A DNA stretch of 64,000 bases from Pelagerythrobacter marensis (GTDB lineage Bacteria > Pseudomonadota > Alphaproteobacteria > Sphingomonadales > Sphingomonadaceae), in contig NZ_CP144918.1 in the NCBI RefSeq assembly GCF_036700095.1, forward strand, positions 1,055,001 to 1,119,000, read 5' to 3'. Position 1 is the stretch's first letter. Each line of letters opens with the position of its first letter. This document shows, piece after piece, positions 36,181 to 44,803 of this stretch. Both the position numbers and the translations under genes were made by a program. The notes beneath the pieces were generated by a model. That model saw only the letters and a list, made by a program, of their open reading frames with translations. It was not told the DNA's origin and made no database searches.

Positions 36181-37653
36181 TTAGCTCGCAAACGCGCTTC
36201 GGCGTGGATTGCCAAGGAAGGAACGGACGTCGGACCCGAATTTTTTGGCTACTGCCGGATCGTCGTACATCATGTGTCCGCCCCGATAGCAGTGGAGCCG
36301 AATTCGCGGCGCGACGTCGCGCGGAAGCGTGGCCACCGTTGCTTCGTTGGCCGCACAGCTGTTGAGCGAATCGTAAAGTCCGGCGGCCACGAAGACGCGC
36401 ATCGCCGGCATCTTCTGCAAGGCCCGCAGCGTCCATGGCCGGGAGGGGCTGGGCGGGCCTTCGCCCGCCATCGCCCGTGCCAGCGACTCTTCGGTGATCG
36501 GCGCCTGATCGTATTGCCATTGCCCGCCGACGGGAAAGGCATCCACCTCGATCCCCGCGTAGTCGCCGGCCTGATAGCCGAGCGTCCGGTTGTAGTAGCG
36601 CAGAACCGCGCTTTCCTCCTGCGGGCTGGCCGCGCGCTGGCCGGTCTTGCGCATATCGAACACGTTCAGAGTCAATCCCTCGTCGGCGAGGAGGGCCGTG
36701 CGGAAGTCGCGGGGCGAGATCCACAGCGTATCGGCGTCGACCGCGGACGGAGCGATGCCATGATACCGTGCGAGCGCCGCAACCGTCCGCTTTCGCCGGT
36801 CCGGGTCCAGCGCCGCCGGATCGGCGAGTGCCGGATGCCAGACCTCGCGCGCCCATTCTTCGGCCTCGGCGATCGCGGCGTCGACATCGGACTGGAGTTC
36901 GGGTGCCAGCCGGCCGTGCGCTGCCGCGGATGCCGTTCGGCCGGGAAGCGAAAGCGCGCGCATCAGCGCCCTGTCGCCGTAGTCGCCCAGCGGGATTCCG
37001 CCCGAGATCAGGCCGATTCCCGCCACGCTTTCGCCCCGATCCGCCAACCGTTCCGCCACCCCGGCGGCACGCCAGGTGCCGAAGCTTTCCCCGATCAGGA
37101 ACAGCGGCGAATGCGTGCGGCCGTAAGCCAGGCGGAAGCCGACGATGAAATCGGTCGTGGCGGCAATGTCGCCGACGGTGGAATAGAGCCGCTTTCTCGC
37201 TTCCGCCGATCGTGTTCGGCTGAAGCCGGTATCGGCCGGGTCGAGGAAGACCAGATCGCTGGCGTCGAGCGGGCTGGCCGCATTGTCGACCAGGGCCCCG
37301 TCTTTCAGCACCCTGGGGCCAAGGGCCTCGAAGTGAAGCAGGCGGGAGTCCGCGCCGGGCCCGCCGTTCCAGACGAAGGTCAGCGGCCGCTCGCCCGCGT
37401 CGCGCGCGCCGGGCACCAAGTATGCTGTATAGAACAGGTCGGCGAGCGGTTCGCCGTCGTCGCCGCGCACTGTCAGTGTCCCGGCGCAGGCGGCATAGTC
37501 CAGGCTCTTTCCGCCGATGACGGCGCTATGCACCGTGCGCACCGCACCTTCGGCACATGCCGGGGCCATCGCGCGTCGATCCTGCGAGGCGCTGGCGCAT
37601 CCGGCCAGCACAAGGGCCGCGCCGGCGATAAAAATGGAAAGGGTTTTCGTCAT
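36181..37653 (-). CDS. S10 serine carboxypeptidase, lipoprotein form (copy 2)
   Basis: The 490-residue protein has a lipobox LVLAGC (Cys 19), so it should be lipid-anchored in the periplasm or outer membrane. S10 features are TFVWNGGPGADSRLLHFEAL, VFLDPADTGFSRTRS (Ala replaces the usual Pro/Gly), GESFGTWRA with nucleophile Ser at about residue 190, AGLYDSLNS with the Asp, and YRGGHMMYDD with the His. It is more diverged than the two other S10 proteins of the locus, which may mean a different side-chain preference. It lies upstream of the TonB receptor gene on the same strand (about 140 bp gap) and is divergent from the class V PLP enzyme. A near-repeated 22-bp sequence flanks it at 36107 and 37801. 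Confidence 0.88.
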   Translation of the reverse strand: MTKTLSIFIAGAALVLAGCASASQDRRAMAPACAEGAVRTVHSAVIGGKSLDYAACAGTLTVRGDDGEPLADLFYTAYLVPGARDAGERPLTFVWNGGPGADSRLLHFEALGPRVLKDGALVDNAASPLDASDLVFLDPADTGFSRTRSAEARKRLYSTVGDIAATTDFIVGFRLAYGRTHSPLFLIGESFGTWRAAGVAERLADRGESVAGIGLISGGIPLGDYGDRALMRALSLPGRTASAAAHGRLAPELQSDVDAAIAEAEEWAREVWHPALADPAALDPDRRKRTVAALARYHGIAPSAVDADTLWISPRDFRTALLADEGLTLNVFDMRKTGQRAASPQEESAVLRYYNRTLGYQAGDYAGIEVDAFPVGGQWQYDQAPITEESLARAMAGEGPPSPSRPWTLRALQKMPAMRVFVAAGLYDSLNSCAANEATVATLPRDVAPRIRLHCYRGGHMMYDDPAVAKKFGSDVRSFLGNPRRSAFAS

Positions 37654-37782
37654 GCCAAGCCTCCCGCGATCGATCGTAACCCGGCGCCTCGATCAAATTT
37701 ATGCGAAAGGTTGCCCGATCCGGTGCGCCGGTCCGGCGCTGGATTCGGAGGAATCCATTTCGGCTGCAACTAGGGATTATTT

Positions 37783-39084
37783 ATGCGTGAGAGGGCCGAT
37801 ATTGTGCAAACAATGGGTGGGGATATCATTACGGCTGCACCGAAATTGTCACGCCGCGGGTTAATCGCCGGGGCCACCTGTCTTCCCGTCGCCGCCGGGC
37901 TGGCCGCCCGCTCGCGTCGCGCGGTGCCCGCAACGGCTTCGGCCGCTGCGCTGTTTGCGCCGATGGACGGGACCTACCTCGATTCCGGGACGATGCACCC
38001 GATACCGCTGGGCGCAAAGGCGTCTGTCGAGCGATATCTCGATAGCCATGCGCGGGGAGCGCGCTGGCCGAGCGGAGAGGTCGAGCGGCGCGTGAAATCC
38101 TCTTTCGCCAGGCTGGTCAATGCCGCGCCGGAGGAACTGGCTTTCGTTCAGAGCACGACTGCGGGCGAGCAGCTGGTGGTGGATGCGCTCGACATCCCCA
38201 GCAGCGGGGGCAGGATCGTGACCGACACGCTGCACTTCTTCGGCTCGTTCTGGATGTACGAGCAACTGGCCGAACGCGGGATGGATGTGGTCTGGTTGCA
38301 CCCGCAAGATGGTCGGATCGATCCCGCGGCCTACGAACGGGCGATCGACGGCAATACCCGGCTCGTCAGCCTGTCCCTGGTCTCGACCTACAACGGCTTC
38401 GAGCACGATCTTGCGCGGATCTGCGAGATTGCCCACGCGCACGGTGCGTTCGTCTATGCCGATATCATCCATGCAGCCGGCACGGTGCCGGTCGATCTGC
38501 ACGCAACCGGCGTCGATTTCGCCGCCTGCGCAAGCTACAAGTGGCTGATGGGCGATTTCGGGCTGGGTTTCCTCTATGCCCGGGCCGACCGGCTGGAACA
38601 GCTTCGCCGCACTCGCTTCGGCTATTACCAGCTCGCCCGGTTCCGATCTCACGTCTACCCTTTCGATCCGCCCGGCAGCAGTGTTGCCGACATGGCCCCG
38701 CGCAACGACGCGGAAGGGCTGTTCGCAATGGGGACCCGGTCGCATTCGGTGATGGCCCAGCTCGACTGGTCGCTTGCGGCGCTGCTCGACATCGGGGTCG
38801 ATCGGATCGCCGCCAGCCGCCAGCCGCTGCTCGCCCGCCTGCACGAGGCGCTGCCGGCCAAGGGATACCGGGTCGCGACCCCGCGCGACAGCCGGACACC
38901 GCTGCTGACCTGCGTGCTGGAGGGCGCGCACGAGCGGCTCTCCCCGGCGTTGGACCGGGCCGGAGTGCGGATCACGCTGTCGCGCAACCGCTTCCGCGTG
39001 TGTCTTTCGTTTTTCAACACTGCCGACGATGTGGAGCGGCTGATCGACGTGCTCCCCGATCTGTCACATGAGGATATGCGATGA
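37783..39084 (+). CDS. Tat-exported class V aminotransferase-fold PLP enzyme (isopenicillin N epimerase/PvdN-like)
   Basis: The 433-residue protein carries a twin-arginine signal (LSRRGLIAGATCLPVAAGLA, about residues 22-41), so it should be folded with PLP in the cytoplasm and exported. The class V fold shows FVQSTTAGEQLVVDAL, TYNGFEHDLARICEIAHAHG, FVYADIIHAAG and CASYKWLMGDFGLGFLY with the PLP Lys at residue 253. Periplasmic PLP enzymes are rare; the known example PvdN modifies a pyoverdine side chain. The start is uncertain: ATG 37783 or ATG 37813, neither with a good Shine-Dalgarno site. It overlaps the third S10 gene by ATGA, which points to a joint action on a peptide substrate. Confidence 0.85.
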   Translation: MRERADIVQTMGGDIITAAPKLSRRGLIAGATCLPVAAGLAARSRRAVPATASAAALFAPMDGTYLDSGTMHPIPLGAKASVERYLDSHARGARWPSGEVERRVKSSFARLVNAAPEELAFVQSTTAGEQLVVDALDIPSSGGRIVTDTLHFFGSFWMYEQLAERGMDVVWLHPQDGRIDPAAYERAIDGNTRLVSLSLVSTYNGFEHDLARICEIAHAHGAFVYADIIHAAGTVPVDLHATGVDFAACASYKWLMGDFGLGFLYARADRLEQLRRTRFGYYQLARFRSHVYPFDPPGSSVADMAPRNDAEGLFAMGTRSHSVMAQLDWSLAALLDIGVDRIAASRQPLLARLHEALPAKGYRVATPRDSRTPLLTCVLEGAHERLSPALDRAGVRITLSRNRFRVCLSFFNTADDVERLIDVLPDLSHEDMR

Positions 39085-40592
39085 AAACCGGCCGAAACCT
39101 GATCCTGACGCTTGCCGCCGCCTCGCTGGCGCTGGGGGCGTCCCCTTCCGCCGCGCAAGAGTTCGACCGGCCGATGCCGCCGTCGTTCCTGAAGGCGATG
39201 GAGCCGATGGTGCCCCGCGAGCGGGCGAGCGATCGGACCGTCACCACCCGGCACCGGGGTTCGTTCAACGGCAAAGCCGTGGCCTACGATGCCATCGTGA
39301 CCGAAACGCCAGTGGCCAATGCGGCGGGGGAGACCGCCGCGGTGGTCGTCACATATGCCTATGTCGCGCGGAACGCAGGCGATGCGTCCGACCGACCGGT
39401 CCTGTTCATTTTCAACGGCGGACCCGGCGCATCGTCGTCTCCGCTGCACATGCATGCATTCGGGCCGCGCGTTATCGGGTCGGACGGGAGCGGGCTTGTG
39501 AACAACGAGTACAGCCCGCTCGACGTCGCCGATCTCGTGTTCGTCGATCCGCCCGGCACCGGCGCCAGCATGCCGGTTGCGGGGGCCGACCCGTCCAGCC
39601 TCTTTTCCGTGGCCGGCGATGCCGGCGCCGTGGCCGAAGTGGTGGAGGCATGGCGCGAGGCGAACGGACGGACGGCTTCGCCTTATGCCCTCGTCGGGGA
39701 AAGCTACGGCTCGGCGCGCGCGCTGGCGATGCTCGGCGCACAGATGGAAGCCGGACTGCCGCTGCCCGACGGGGTTGGCCTGCTTTCGATGTCGATCGGC
39801 GATACCAGCGGGCCGGTGATCGCGGACGTGGTGCTCCTCCCGACACTGGCGGCGGTGGCGTGGTATCATGGAGCGGTGGCGCGTGAGGGGCGGACGGCGC
39901 GGGATGTCTACGATGCGGCGCTTCGCTTTGCGCAGGACGAATATGCCACCGCCCTGATCCGCGGCCCCTCGCTGCCCGACGGGGAAAGGCGCGCCCTCGC
40001 CGCGCGCCTGTCGGCCCTGATCGGCCTTCCGGCGGAGGTTCTGCTGGAGAACGACCTGCGGCTGGACAAGCAGGGCTTCATGCTCGGCCTCCTTGCCGAT
40101 CGGGGGCTGCGCACGGGGCAGCTGGACGCCCGGGCGACGCGCAGCATTGCCGAATCCAATTTCCAGCCGCCGTTCGACGATCCTTCGATGACGCTGGGCA
40201 CATCGACCAGCGAGACGATCGAGGCCTATCTTGCCGGAGAACTCGGCTATCCGCTTCCCAGCCCCTATCGCAGTCTCAATCTGGGCATCAATTTCAAATG
40301 GGGCTGGGGAGAGGGGACCAGCTATCGCACAGCGCGCTTCACCCCCCATCTCGCGAAAGCCATGGCGCAGAAGCCGGGGATGACCGTGTTCACTGTGGGC
40401 GGACTGTACGACATAACGACGCCGGCCTATGCGGGAATCTTCGCGCTGGACCAGGCGGGCATTCCGCTCGACCGGCGCAGCACCCATCTCTATCCCGCGG
40501 GCCATTCGGTTTTCGAAGACCCGGAGGGGCTGGCGGCGCTGTCCGCGGACATTCGCCGCTGGGCCGGGGAACTGCGGCGAACCAAACGCTGA
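39081..40592 (+). CDS. S10 serine carboxypeptidase, secreted (copy 3)
   Basis: The 503-residue protein has a Sec signal (about residues 1-25, cut near SPSAAQE) and S10 motifs VLFIFNGGPGASSSPLHMHA, VFVDPPGTGASMP, GESYGSARA with nucleophile Ser 208, GGLYDITTP with the Asp, and YPAGHSVFEDPEG with the His. Start ATG 39081 overlaps the stop of the Tat-exported PLP enzyme. This coupling suggests both work on the same periplasmic substrate. It is closer in style to copy 1 than to the lipoprotein copy 2. No gene follows on the same strand before tRNA-Leu. Confidence 0.9.
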   Translation: MKTGRNLILTLAAASLALGASPSAAQEFDRPMPPSFLKAMEPMVPRERASDRTVTTRHRGSFNGKAVAYDAIVTETPVANAAGETAAVVVTYAYVARNAGDASDRPVLFIFNGGPGASSSPLHMHAFGPRVIGSDGSGLVNNEYSPLDVADLVFVDPPGTGASMPVAGADPSSLFSVAGDAGAVAEVVEAWREANGRTASPYALVGESYGSARALAMLGAQMEAGLPLPDGVGLLSMSIGDTSGPVIADVVLLPTLAAVAWYHGAVAREGRTARDVYDAALRFAQDEYATALIRGPSLPDGERRALAARLSALIGLPAEVLLENDLRLDKQGFMLGLLADRGLRTGQLDARATRSIAESNFQPPFDDPSMTLGTSTSETIEAYLAGELGYPLPSPYRSLNLGINFKWGWGEGTSYRTARFTPHLAKAMAQKPGMTVFTVGGLYDITTPAYAGIFALDQAGIPLDRRSTHLYPAGHSVFEDPEGLAALSADIRRWAGELRRTKR

Positions 40593-40655
40593 GGTCTGCA
40601 CGGGCGGCAGCGGCGATGCCGGCAGCCACCGGCGCATTTTTCCCGGAAGTGAACT

Positions 40656-40742
40656 TGGTGCGGTCGAGAAGACTCGAACTTCCACGGGCGTTAGCCCACA
40701 ACGACCTCAACGTTGCGCGTCTACCAGTTCCGCCACGACCGC
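40656..40742 (-). tRNA. tRNA-Leu (anticodon GAG)
   Basis: Read on the minus strand, the acceptor stem GCGGTCG pairs with CGACCGC, followed by A and an encoded CCA. The D arm is GGCGGAACTGGTAGACGC, the anticodon stem CAACG/CGTTG encloses TTGAGGT with anticodon GAG (reads CUC/CUU), the long variable arm TGGGCTAACGCCC marks a class II tRNA, and the T arm is GGAAGTTCGAGTCTTCT. The gene is complete, 87 nt long. Confidence 0.96.
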
Positions 40743-40847
40743 ACAGTCAGAAGGACGACGGGCGTCCTCGGGGGGTAGGCGGGCGCCCCTAGCAACAGGA
40801 TTGCCGCATCGCAAGCGGTTTGAGCGGGTGGATGCCCGCCCCGGCCG

Positions 40848-41729
40848 TCAGTCGGGCTTCCATCCGATTTCGGCGAACTTGGCGGACTTGGGCACGTCGG
40901 TCACCGCCTCGTTGATCGTCACGCTTTCGCCCGGGGCCAGGCGGCGCTGAGGCGGGGACACTTCCCAGCTGTAGACGATCCGGTCGCGCGCGTCGCGCAT
41001 GACGATCAGGATCGAAGGCAGGCTGCGGGTTTCGCGGCCGACATTGGTGATCGTGCCGCTGGCGCCGAAGAATTCGGTGCCGTTGGGCAAAGTGCGGCGA
41101 TCCTGCTGATCGGCCGGAAATTCCAGCACCAGGTCGGGCTGTTCGACGGCAAAGGTCGGCCGGCTGATCGGCACCCAGTCGGGCAGGCCCCAATAGCTGA
41201 CCGCGGCAACCGTGCCGACCGCGATGGCGGCGAATGCGGCCGCCGCGATAGTCCAGACCCTGAGAGGGTTCCGGCGCGGGCGGAACGGCGGTTCGGCGGC
41301 GAAGGGCGAGCGGACGTCGTCTCCCGGCTCCGCGTCTTGCGGCCACCCGTCGTCCGGCGAAGAGGGCGGCGGTGCCGGTGGAGGCGGTTGCTCGTCCACC
41401 GGCGGCGTCCGTATCGCCGCATCAGGACCATGCACTGGCGCCGCTTCTTCCGGCCCGGGCGCGGCGGTGCCGGGCCCCGTACCCGTCGGCGACCCTGTCT
41501 TTGCCGGCGAGGCGTCGGATGCCGGTGCAACCGGCGGTGGCGGGGAGGAAGCGGGACGTGCGACCGGGCGGTCTTCGGCCCGATTCTCCGCGCGATCGGG
41601 GTCGGCCCCGCTGCCATCCTGAAACCAGCTGTGGCGGCATTTGGCGCATCGCACCGTACGCCCGTCGACGCCGATGGCACTGTCGGGAACGACATAGCGC
41701 GTCGAACAGGCGGGGCAGGCGATGATCAT
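40848..41729 (-). CDS. Zinc-ribbon and DUF3426 membrane protein
   Basis: The 293-residue protein opens with [20 protein letters not shown] and [12 protein letters not shown], the MJ0042-type zinc ribbon with two Cys pairs. A long Pro/Ala-rich acidic linker (about residues 45-155) follows, then one membrane helix ([20 protein letters not shown]) and a periplasmic DUF3426 domain ending [11 protein letters not shown]. The start at 41729 gives the usual family N-terminus; an in-frame ATG lies 4 codons upstream. Function is unknown. The gene is divergent from ftsE, an arrangement I recall in several sphingomonads, which hints at a link with cell division or envelope work. Confidence 0.87.
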   Translation of the reverse strand: MIIACPACSTRYVVPDSAIGVDGRTVRCAKCRHSWFQDGSGADPDRAENRAEDRPVARPASSPPPPVAPASDASPAKTGSPTGTGPGTAAPGPEEAAPVHGPDAAIRTPPVDEQPPPPAPPPSSPDDGWPQDAEPGDDVRSPFAAEPPFRPRRNPLRVWTIAAAAFAAIAVGTVAAVSYWGLPDWVPISRPTFAVEQPDLVLEFPADQQDRRTLPNGTEFFGASGTITNVGRETRSLPSILIVMRDARDRIVYSWEVSPPQRRLAPGESVTINEAVTDVPKSAKFAEIGWKPD

Positions 41730-41884
41730 CGTAACCGCCATCCTTACGGCGCCGGACGAATCGCAACAAGGCTCCGCCGGAGAGGCGAGGTGCGCGAGCG
41801 GCTTTTTTCCACATCGAAGCGCCGCTATAGCCGCGCGCAGATGCGCATTTGCCCTTCTCCGACCATGCAGGCGACCGCCCGGCC

Positions 41885-42637
41885 ATGAACGATTTCGACT
41901 CCGCGAGCGATTTCGACAGCGAGATCGTATCGTTCGACAATGTCGGGCTGCGGTACGGCACCGATGGCGAAGTGCTGCGCGATGTGTCCTTCACGCTCTA
42001 TCCGGGCAGCTTCTATTTCCTCACCGGCGCCAGCGGGGCAGGCAAGACCTCGCTGCTGAAGCTGCTCTATCTGGCGCAGCGCCCCTCGCGCGGGGCGATC
42101 CGCATGTTCGGGACCGACGTGATCACTCTGCCCCGCGCGCGCCTGCCCCGGTTCAGGCGGCGTCTGGGCGTCGTCTTCCAGGATTTCCGGCTTGTTCCGC
42201 ACCTCTCCGCGTTCGACAACGTCGCCTTGCCGCTGCGGGTGGCGGGCGTGGACGAGGCGGACGTGGCCAAGCCGGTCTCCGACATGCTCGAATGGGTCGG
42301 GCTTTCGCACCGCCGCGACGCGCGGCCGGCGACGCTGTCGGGCGGGGAACAGCAGCGGGTCGCCATTGCCCGCGCAGTGATCGGCCGCCCCGATATGCTG
42401 GTGGCGGACGAGCCGACCGGAAACGTCGACCCCGAAATGGCGCTGAAACTGCTCCGCCTGTTCGAAGCGCTCAACCGTCTGGGCACGACGGTCGTGGTGG
42501 CGACCCACGACGTTCACTTGTTGAAGAAAGTGCCCGATTCCCTGATCATGCGGCTCGACAAGGGGCGCCTTTCCGATCCCACCGGCGTGTTGCGCTATCC
42601 CCCGCGCACTGCACGCGGGGGCCGGGGGACGCCATGA
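41885..42637 (+). CDS. ftsE: Cell division ATP-binding protein FtsE
   Basis: FtsE is the ATPase of the FtsEX complex that activates peptidoglycan hydrolases at the division septum. The 250-residue protein has Walker [10 protein letters not shown], the ABC signature [15 protein letters not shown], Walker [16 protein letters not shown] and the H-loop VATHDVH. It has a 20-residue acidic N-terminal tail ([19 protein letters not shown]) before the usual FtsE start. It overlaps ftsX by ATGA. The family is well defined and the operon order supports the call. Confidence 0.94.
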   Translation: MNDFDSASDFDSEIVSFDNVGLRYGTDGEVLRDVSFTLYPGSFYFLTGASGAGKTSLLKLLYLAQRPSRGAIRMFGTDVITLPRARLPRFRRRLGVVFQDFRLVPHLSAFDNVALPLRVAGVDEADVAKPVSDMLEWVGLSHRRDARPATLSGGEQQRVAIARAVIGRPDMLVADEPTGNVDPEMALKLLRLFEALNRLGTTVVVATHDVHLLKKVPDSLIMRLDKGRLSDPTGVLRYPPRTARGGRGTP

Positions 42638-43566
42638 CCGCCCGCCCCGGGCTCAACCGCGCCCTGCGCAAGGGCTTCGCGCCGTTCGCGGGCGAGCGTG
42701 CGGCGCGCCTGGTGCCGCAAGCGCGCCTGGCGGGGCCGATGCCGTGGGTTATCGCGATCATGGTCGCGCTGACGGTGATCGCGGCAGCCGGCGGGCTGGC
42801 ATTGCAGAACATGGCCGAGGCGGCGCGCGCCGAACTCGCCGGCGGGGCCACCGTGCAAGTGCTCGAGGCTTTGCCGGAAGAGCGCGAGCAGCAGGCGCGC
42901 GCGGTGGAGGCGGCCCTCTCCGCCGATCCCGCGGTCGCGAGCTATCGGCGCGTGCCCGAAGGCGAGCTGGAGGCGCTGCTCGAGCCCTGGCTGGGCACCG
43001 GGATCGGCCAGGCGACGGTTCCTGTTCCCGCGCTGATCGACGTGCGCTTGCGCGGGGCGGCGGATGCCGATGCCGTGGCCGGATTGCAGGCCCGGCTGGC
43101 CGAAATCGCGCCCGATGCGCGGGTCGATGCCCAGTCGAGCTGGCTCGGCCCGGTGTTCGATGTCATCGCGGCTCTGCAATGGCTCGCGATCGCTCTCGTC
43201 GTCCTGCTGGCCCTTACCAGCGCAACGGCGGTCTGGCTTGCGGCACGCTCGGCATTGGGGAGCAATCGCAACACGATCGAGATCATCCACCTGCTCGGCG
43301 GCACCGACGGGCAGATCGCACGCATTTTCCAGCGGTCGATTGCGCGCGACGCGCTGATCGGCGGAATTGTCGGGCTGGCGCTCGGCTTCGGCGCGATGTT
43401 GGTTCTCGGGCGGCAGTTCGCGCAGCTGGGATCCGGGATGGTCGCCGGCGGCGGACTGGACACCCGCGACTGGATCGCGCTGGCCGCAATCCCGCTGGCC
43501 GGCGTTGCGATCGCGATCGTTACTGCGCGGTTTACGGTCCTGTCGGCGCTTCGGAGGATACTATGA
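42634..43566 (+). CDS. ftsX: Cell division protein FtsX
   Basis: FtsX is the membrane half of FtsEX and links the ATPase to periplasmic amidase activators. The 310-residue protein has four membrane segments (about residues 35-55, 170-195, 230-260, 280-300), a periplasmic loop of about 110 residues between the first two, and the conserved RNTIEIIHLLGGTDGQIARIF cytoplasmic loop. The sequence diverges from enterobacterial FtsX, as is usual in alphaproteobacteria. It starts inside the ftsE stop (ATGA) and its own stop overlaps the next gene (ATGA), so ftsE-ftsX-DUF218-plsC are translated together. Confidence 0.92.
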   Translation: MTARPGLNRALRKGFAPFAGERAARLVPQARLAGPMPWVIAIMVALTVIAAAGGLALQNMAEAARAELAGGATVQVLEALPEEREQQARAVEAALSADPAVASYRRVPEGELEALLEPWLGTGIGQATVPVPALIDVRLRGAADADAVAGLQARLAEIAPDARVDAQSSWLGPVFDVIAALQWLAIALVVLLALTSATAVWLAARSALGSNRNTIEIIHLLGGTDGQIARIFQRSIARDALIGGIVGLALGFGAMLVLGRQFAQLGSGMVAGGGLDTRDWIALAAIPLAGVAIAIVTARFTVLSALRRIL

Positions 43567-44102
43567 TCCGGCGCCTGGTTTCCGCCGCGGTGCTTGCATG
43601 GGCGCTGGGCTTCCTGTGGTTCGCGATCGCCCTGCCCGGTCCGGTCGAAGCGGCGAAGACCGATGCCGTCATCGTGCCCACCGGCGCGGCAGGCCGGATC
43701 GAGCGAGGCCTGGAGGTTCTGCGCGCCGGCGATGCACGCGCCCTGCTTGTCACCGGAGTCGACCCCGAAGTGCGCCCGGCCGAGTTCGCCGGGCAATTCG
43801 ACGTGCCCGTGGCAACGATGGAATGCTGCGTCTCGCTGGGCTTTTCCGCGGTCGATACGCGCGGCAATGCGACCGAGACGGCGGAGTGGGTGCGGGCGCG
43901 CCGGGTTCGCTCGCTGCGGCTGGTGACCACGGACTGGCATATGCGCCGGGCAGCCGGGGAGTTGAAGCGGACTCTGCCCGACGGGGTGGAGGTCGTGCGC
44001 GACGCGGTTCCTTCGCAGCCTTCGCTGCGCATCCTGTTTCTGGAATATCACAAGCTGCTGGCCAGCGTCGTGTCGCGGTTGTGGCGGGGGGCGAAGGGGT
44101 GA
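43563..44102 (+). CDS. YdcF-like DUF218 domain protein
   Basis: The 179-residue protein has an N-terminal membrane anchor (about residues 5-28) and a DUF218 fold: KTDAVIVPTGAAGRIERGLE, LLVTGVDPE, FSAVDTRGNATETAEWVR and VTTDWHMRRAAGELKR. YdcF and relatives are proposed to act in envelope glycan or vancomycin-resistance-linked chemistry, but the reaction is unproven. It overlaps ftsX and plsC by 4 bp each (ATGA and GTGA), so it belongs to the ftsEX operon and probably supports cell-envelope growth. Confidence 0.9.
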   Translation: MIRRLVSAAVLAWALGFLWFAIALPGPVEAAKTDAVIVPTGAAGRIERGLEVLRAGDARALLVTGVDPEVRPAEFAGQFDVPVATMECCVSLGFSAVDTRGNATETAEWVRARRVRSLRLVTTDWHMRRAAGELKRTLPDGVEVVRDAVPSQPSLRILFLEYHKLLASVVSRLWRGAKG

Positions 44103-44797
44103 TCCTGCTGCGCAACCTCGCATTCTATCCGGCGTTCTACCTCGGCAGCGTCCTCTACGTGCTGGCCGCCCTGGCGATGGCGCCGGCCGGCGGTTCCGCG
44201 CTGGCGAACGTGGTGTCGCAATGGTGCCGGTTCCACCGGTTCTGTTCGCGCGTCCTGCTGGGTATCGAGATACGGATCGAAGGCGCGCCGCCGGCCGGGC
44301 CGGCGCTTTACGCCATTCGACACGAAAGCTTCTTCGAGGCGATCGACCTTCCGTGCCTGTTCGGCCACCCGGTGCCTTTCGCCAAGCGGGAGCTGTTCGC
44401 CATTCCCGGCTGGGGCCGCGCGGCGCGCGCCTATGGCTGCATTTCGGTTTCCCGCGACGAAGGGGCGCGGGCCCTGCGCGCGATGGTCGCGGCGGCGCGC
44501 GGGTTCGTGGCCGAGGGGCGGCCGCTGGTGATCTTCCCCGAGGGGACCCGCGTCGCGCACGGCGATCGCGCCCCGCTACAGGCCGGTTTTGCCGGGCTTT
44601 ACAAGTTGCTGGGTTTGCCGGTCGTGCCGGTCGCGGTGGACAGCGGCCCGCTCTATCACCGCCGGCTGAAGCGGCCGGGGACGATCACTTATCGCTTCGG
44701 AGAGCCGATCGCGCCCGGCCTGCCGCGCGCCGAGATCGAGGCGAAAGTCGGCGAAGCGATCAATGCTCTCAACTCCGACCCTTCGCGGCGGTCGTAG
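44099..44797 (+). CDS. plsC: 1-acyl-sn-glycerol-3-phosphate acyltransferase
   Basis: PlsC adds the second acyl chain to lysophosphatidic acid in phospholipid synthesis. The 232-residue protein has an N-terminal hydrophobic anchor, motif I as RHESFFEAID (an HX4E form in place of the classic HX4D, which I recall in alphaproteobacterial relatives), motif III VIFPEGTRVAHG and motif IV GLPVVPVAVDSG. It starts with GTG at 44099, overlapping the DUF218 stop as GTGA. It is convergent with tyrC, 6 bp apart. The functional assignment is good, but the exact acyl preference is unknown. Confidence 0.9.
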   Translation: MILLRNLAFYPAFYLGSVLYVLAALAMAPAGGSALANVVSQWCRFHRFCSRVLLGIEIRIEGAPPAGPALYAIRHESFFEAIDLPCLFGHPVPFAKRELFAIPGWGRAARAYGCISVSRDEGARALRAMVAAARGFVAEGRPLVIFPEGTRVAHGDRAPLQAGFAGLYKLLGLPVVPVAVDSGPLYHRRLKRPGTITYRFGEPIAPGLPRAEIEAKVGEAINALNSDPSRRS

Positions 44798-44803
44798 CGC
44801 GCC

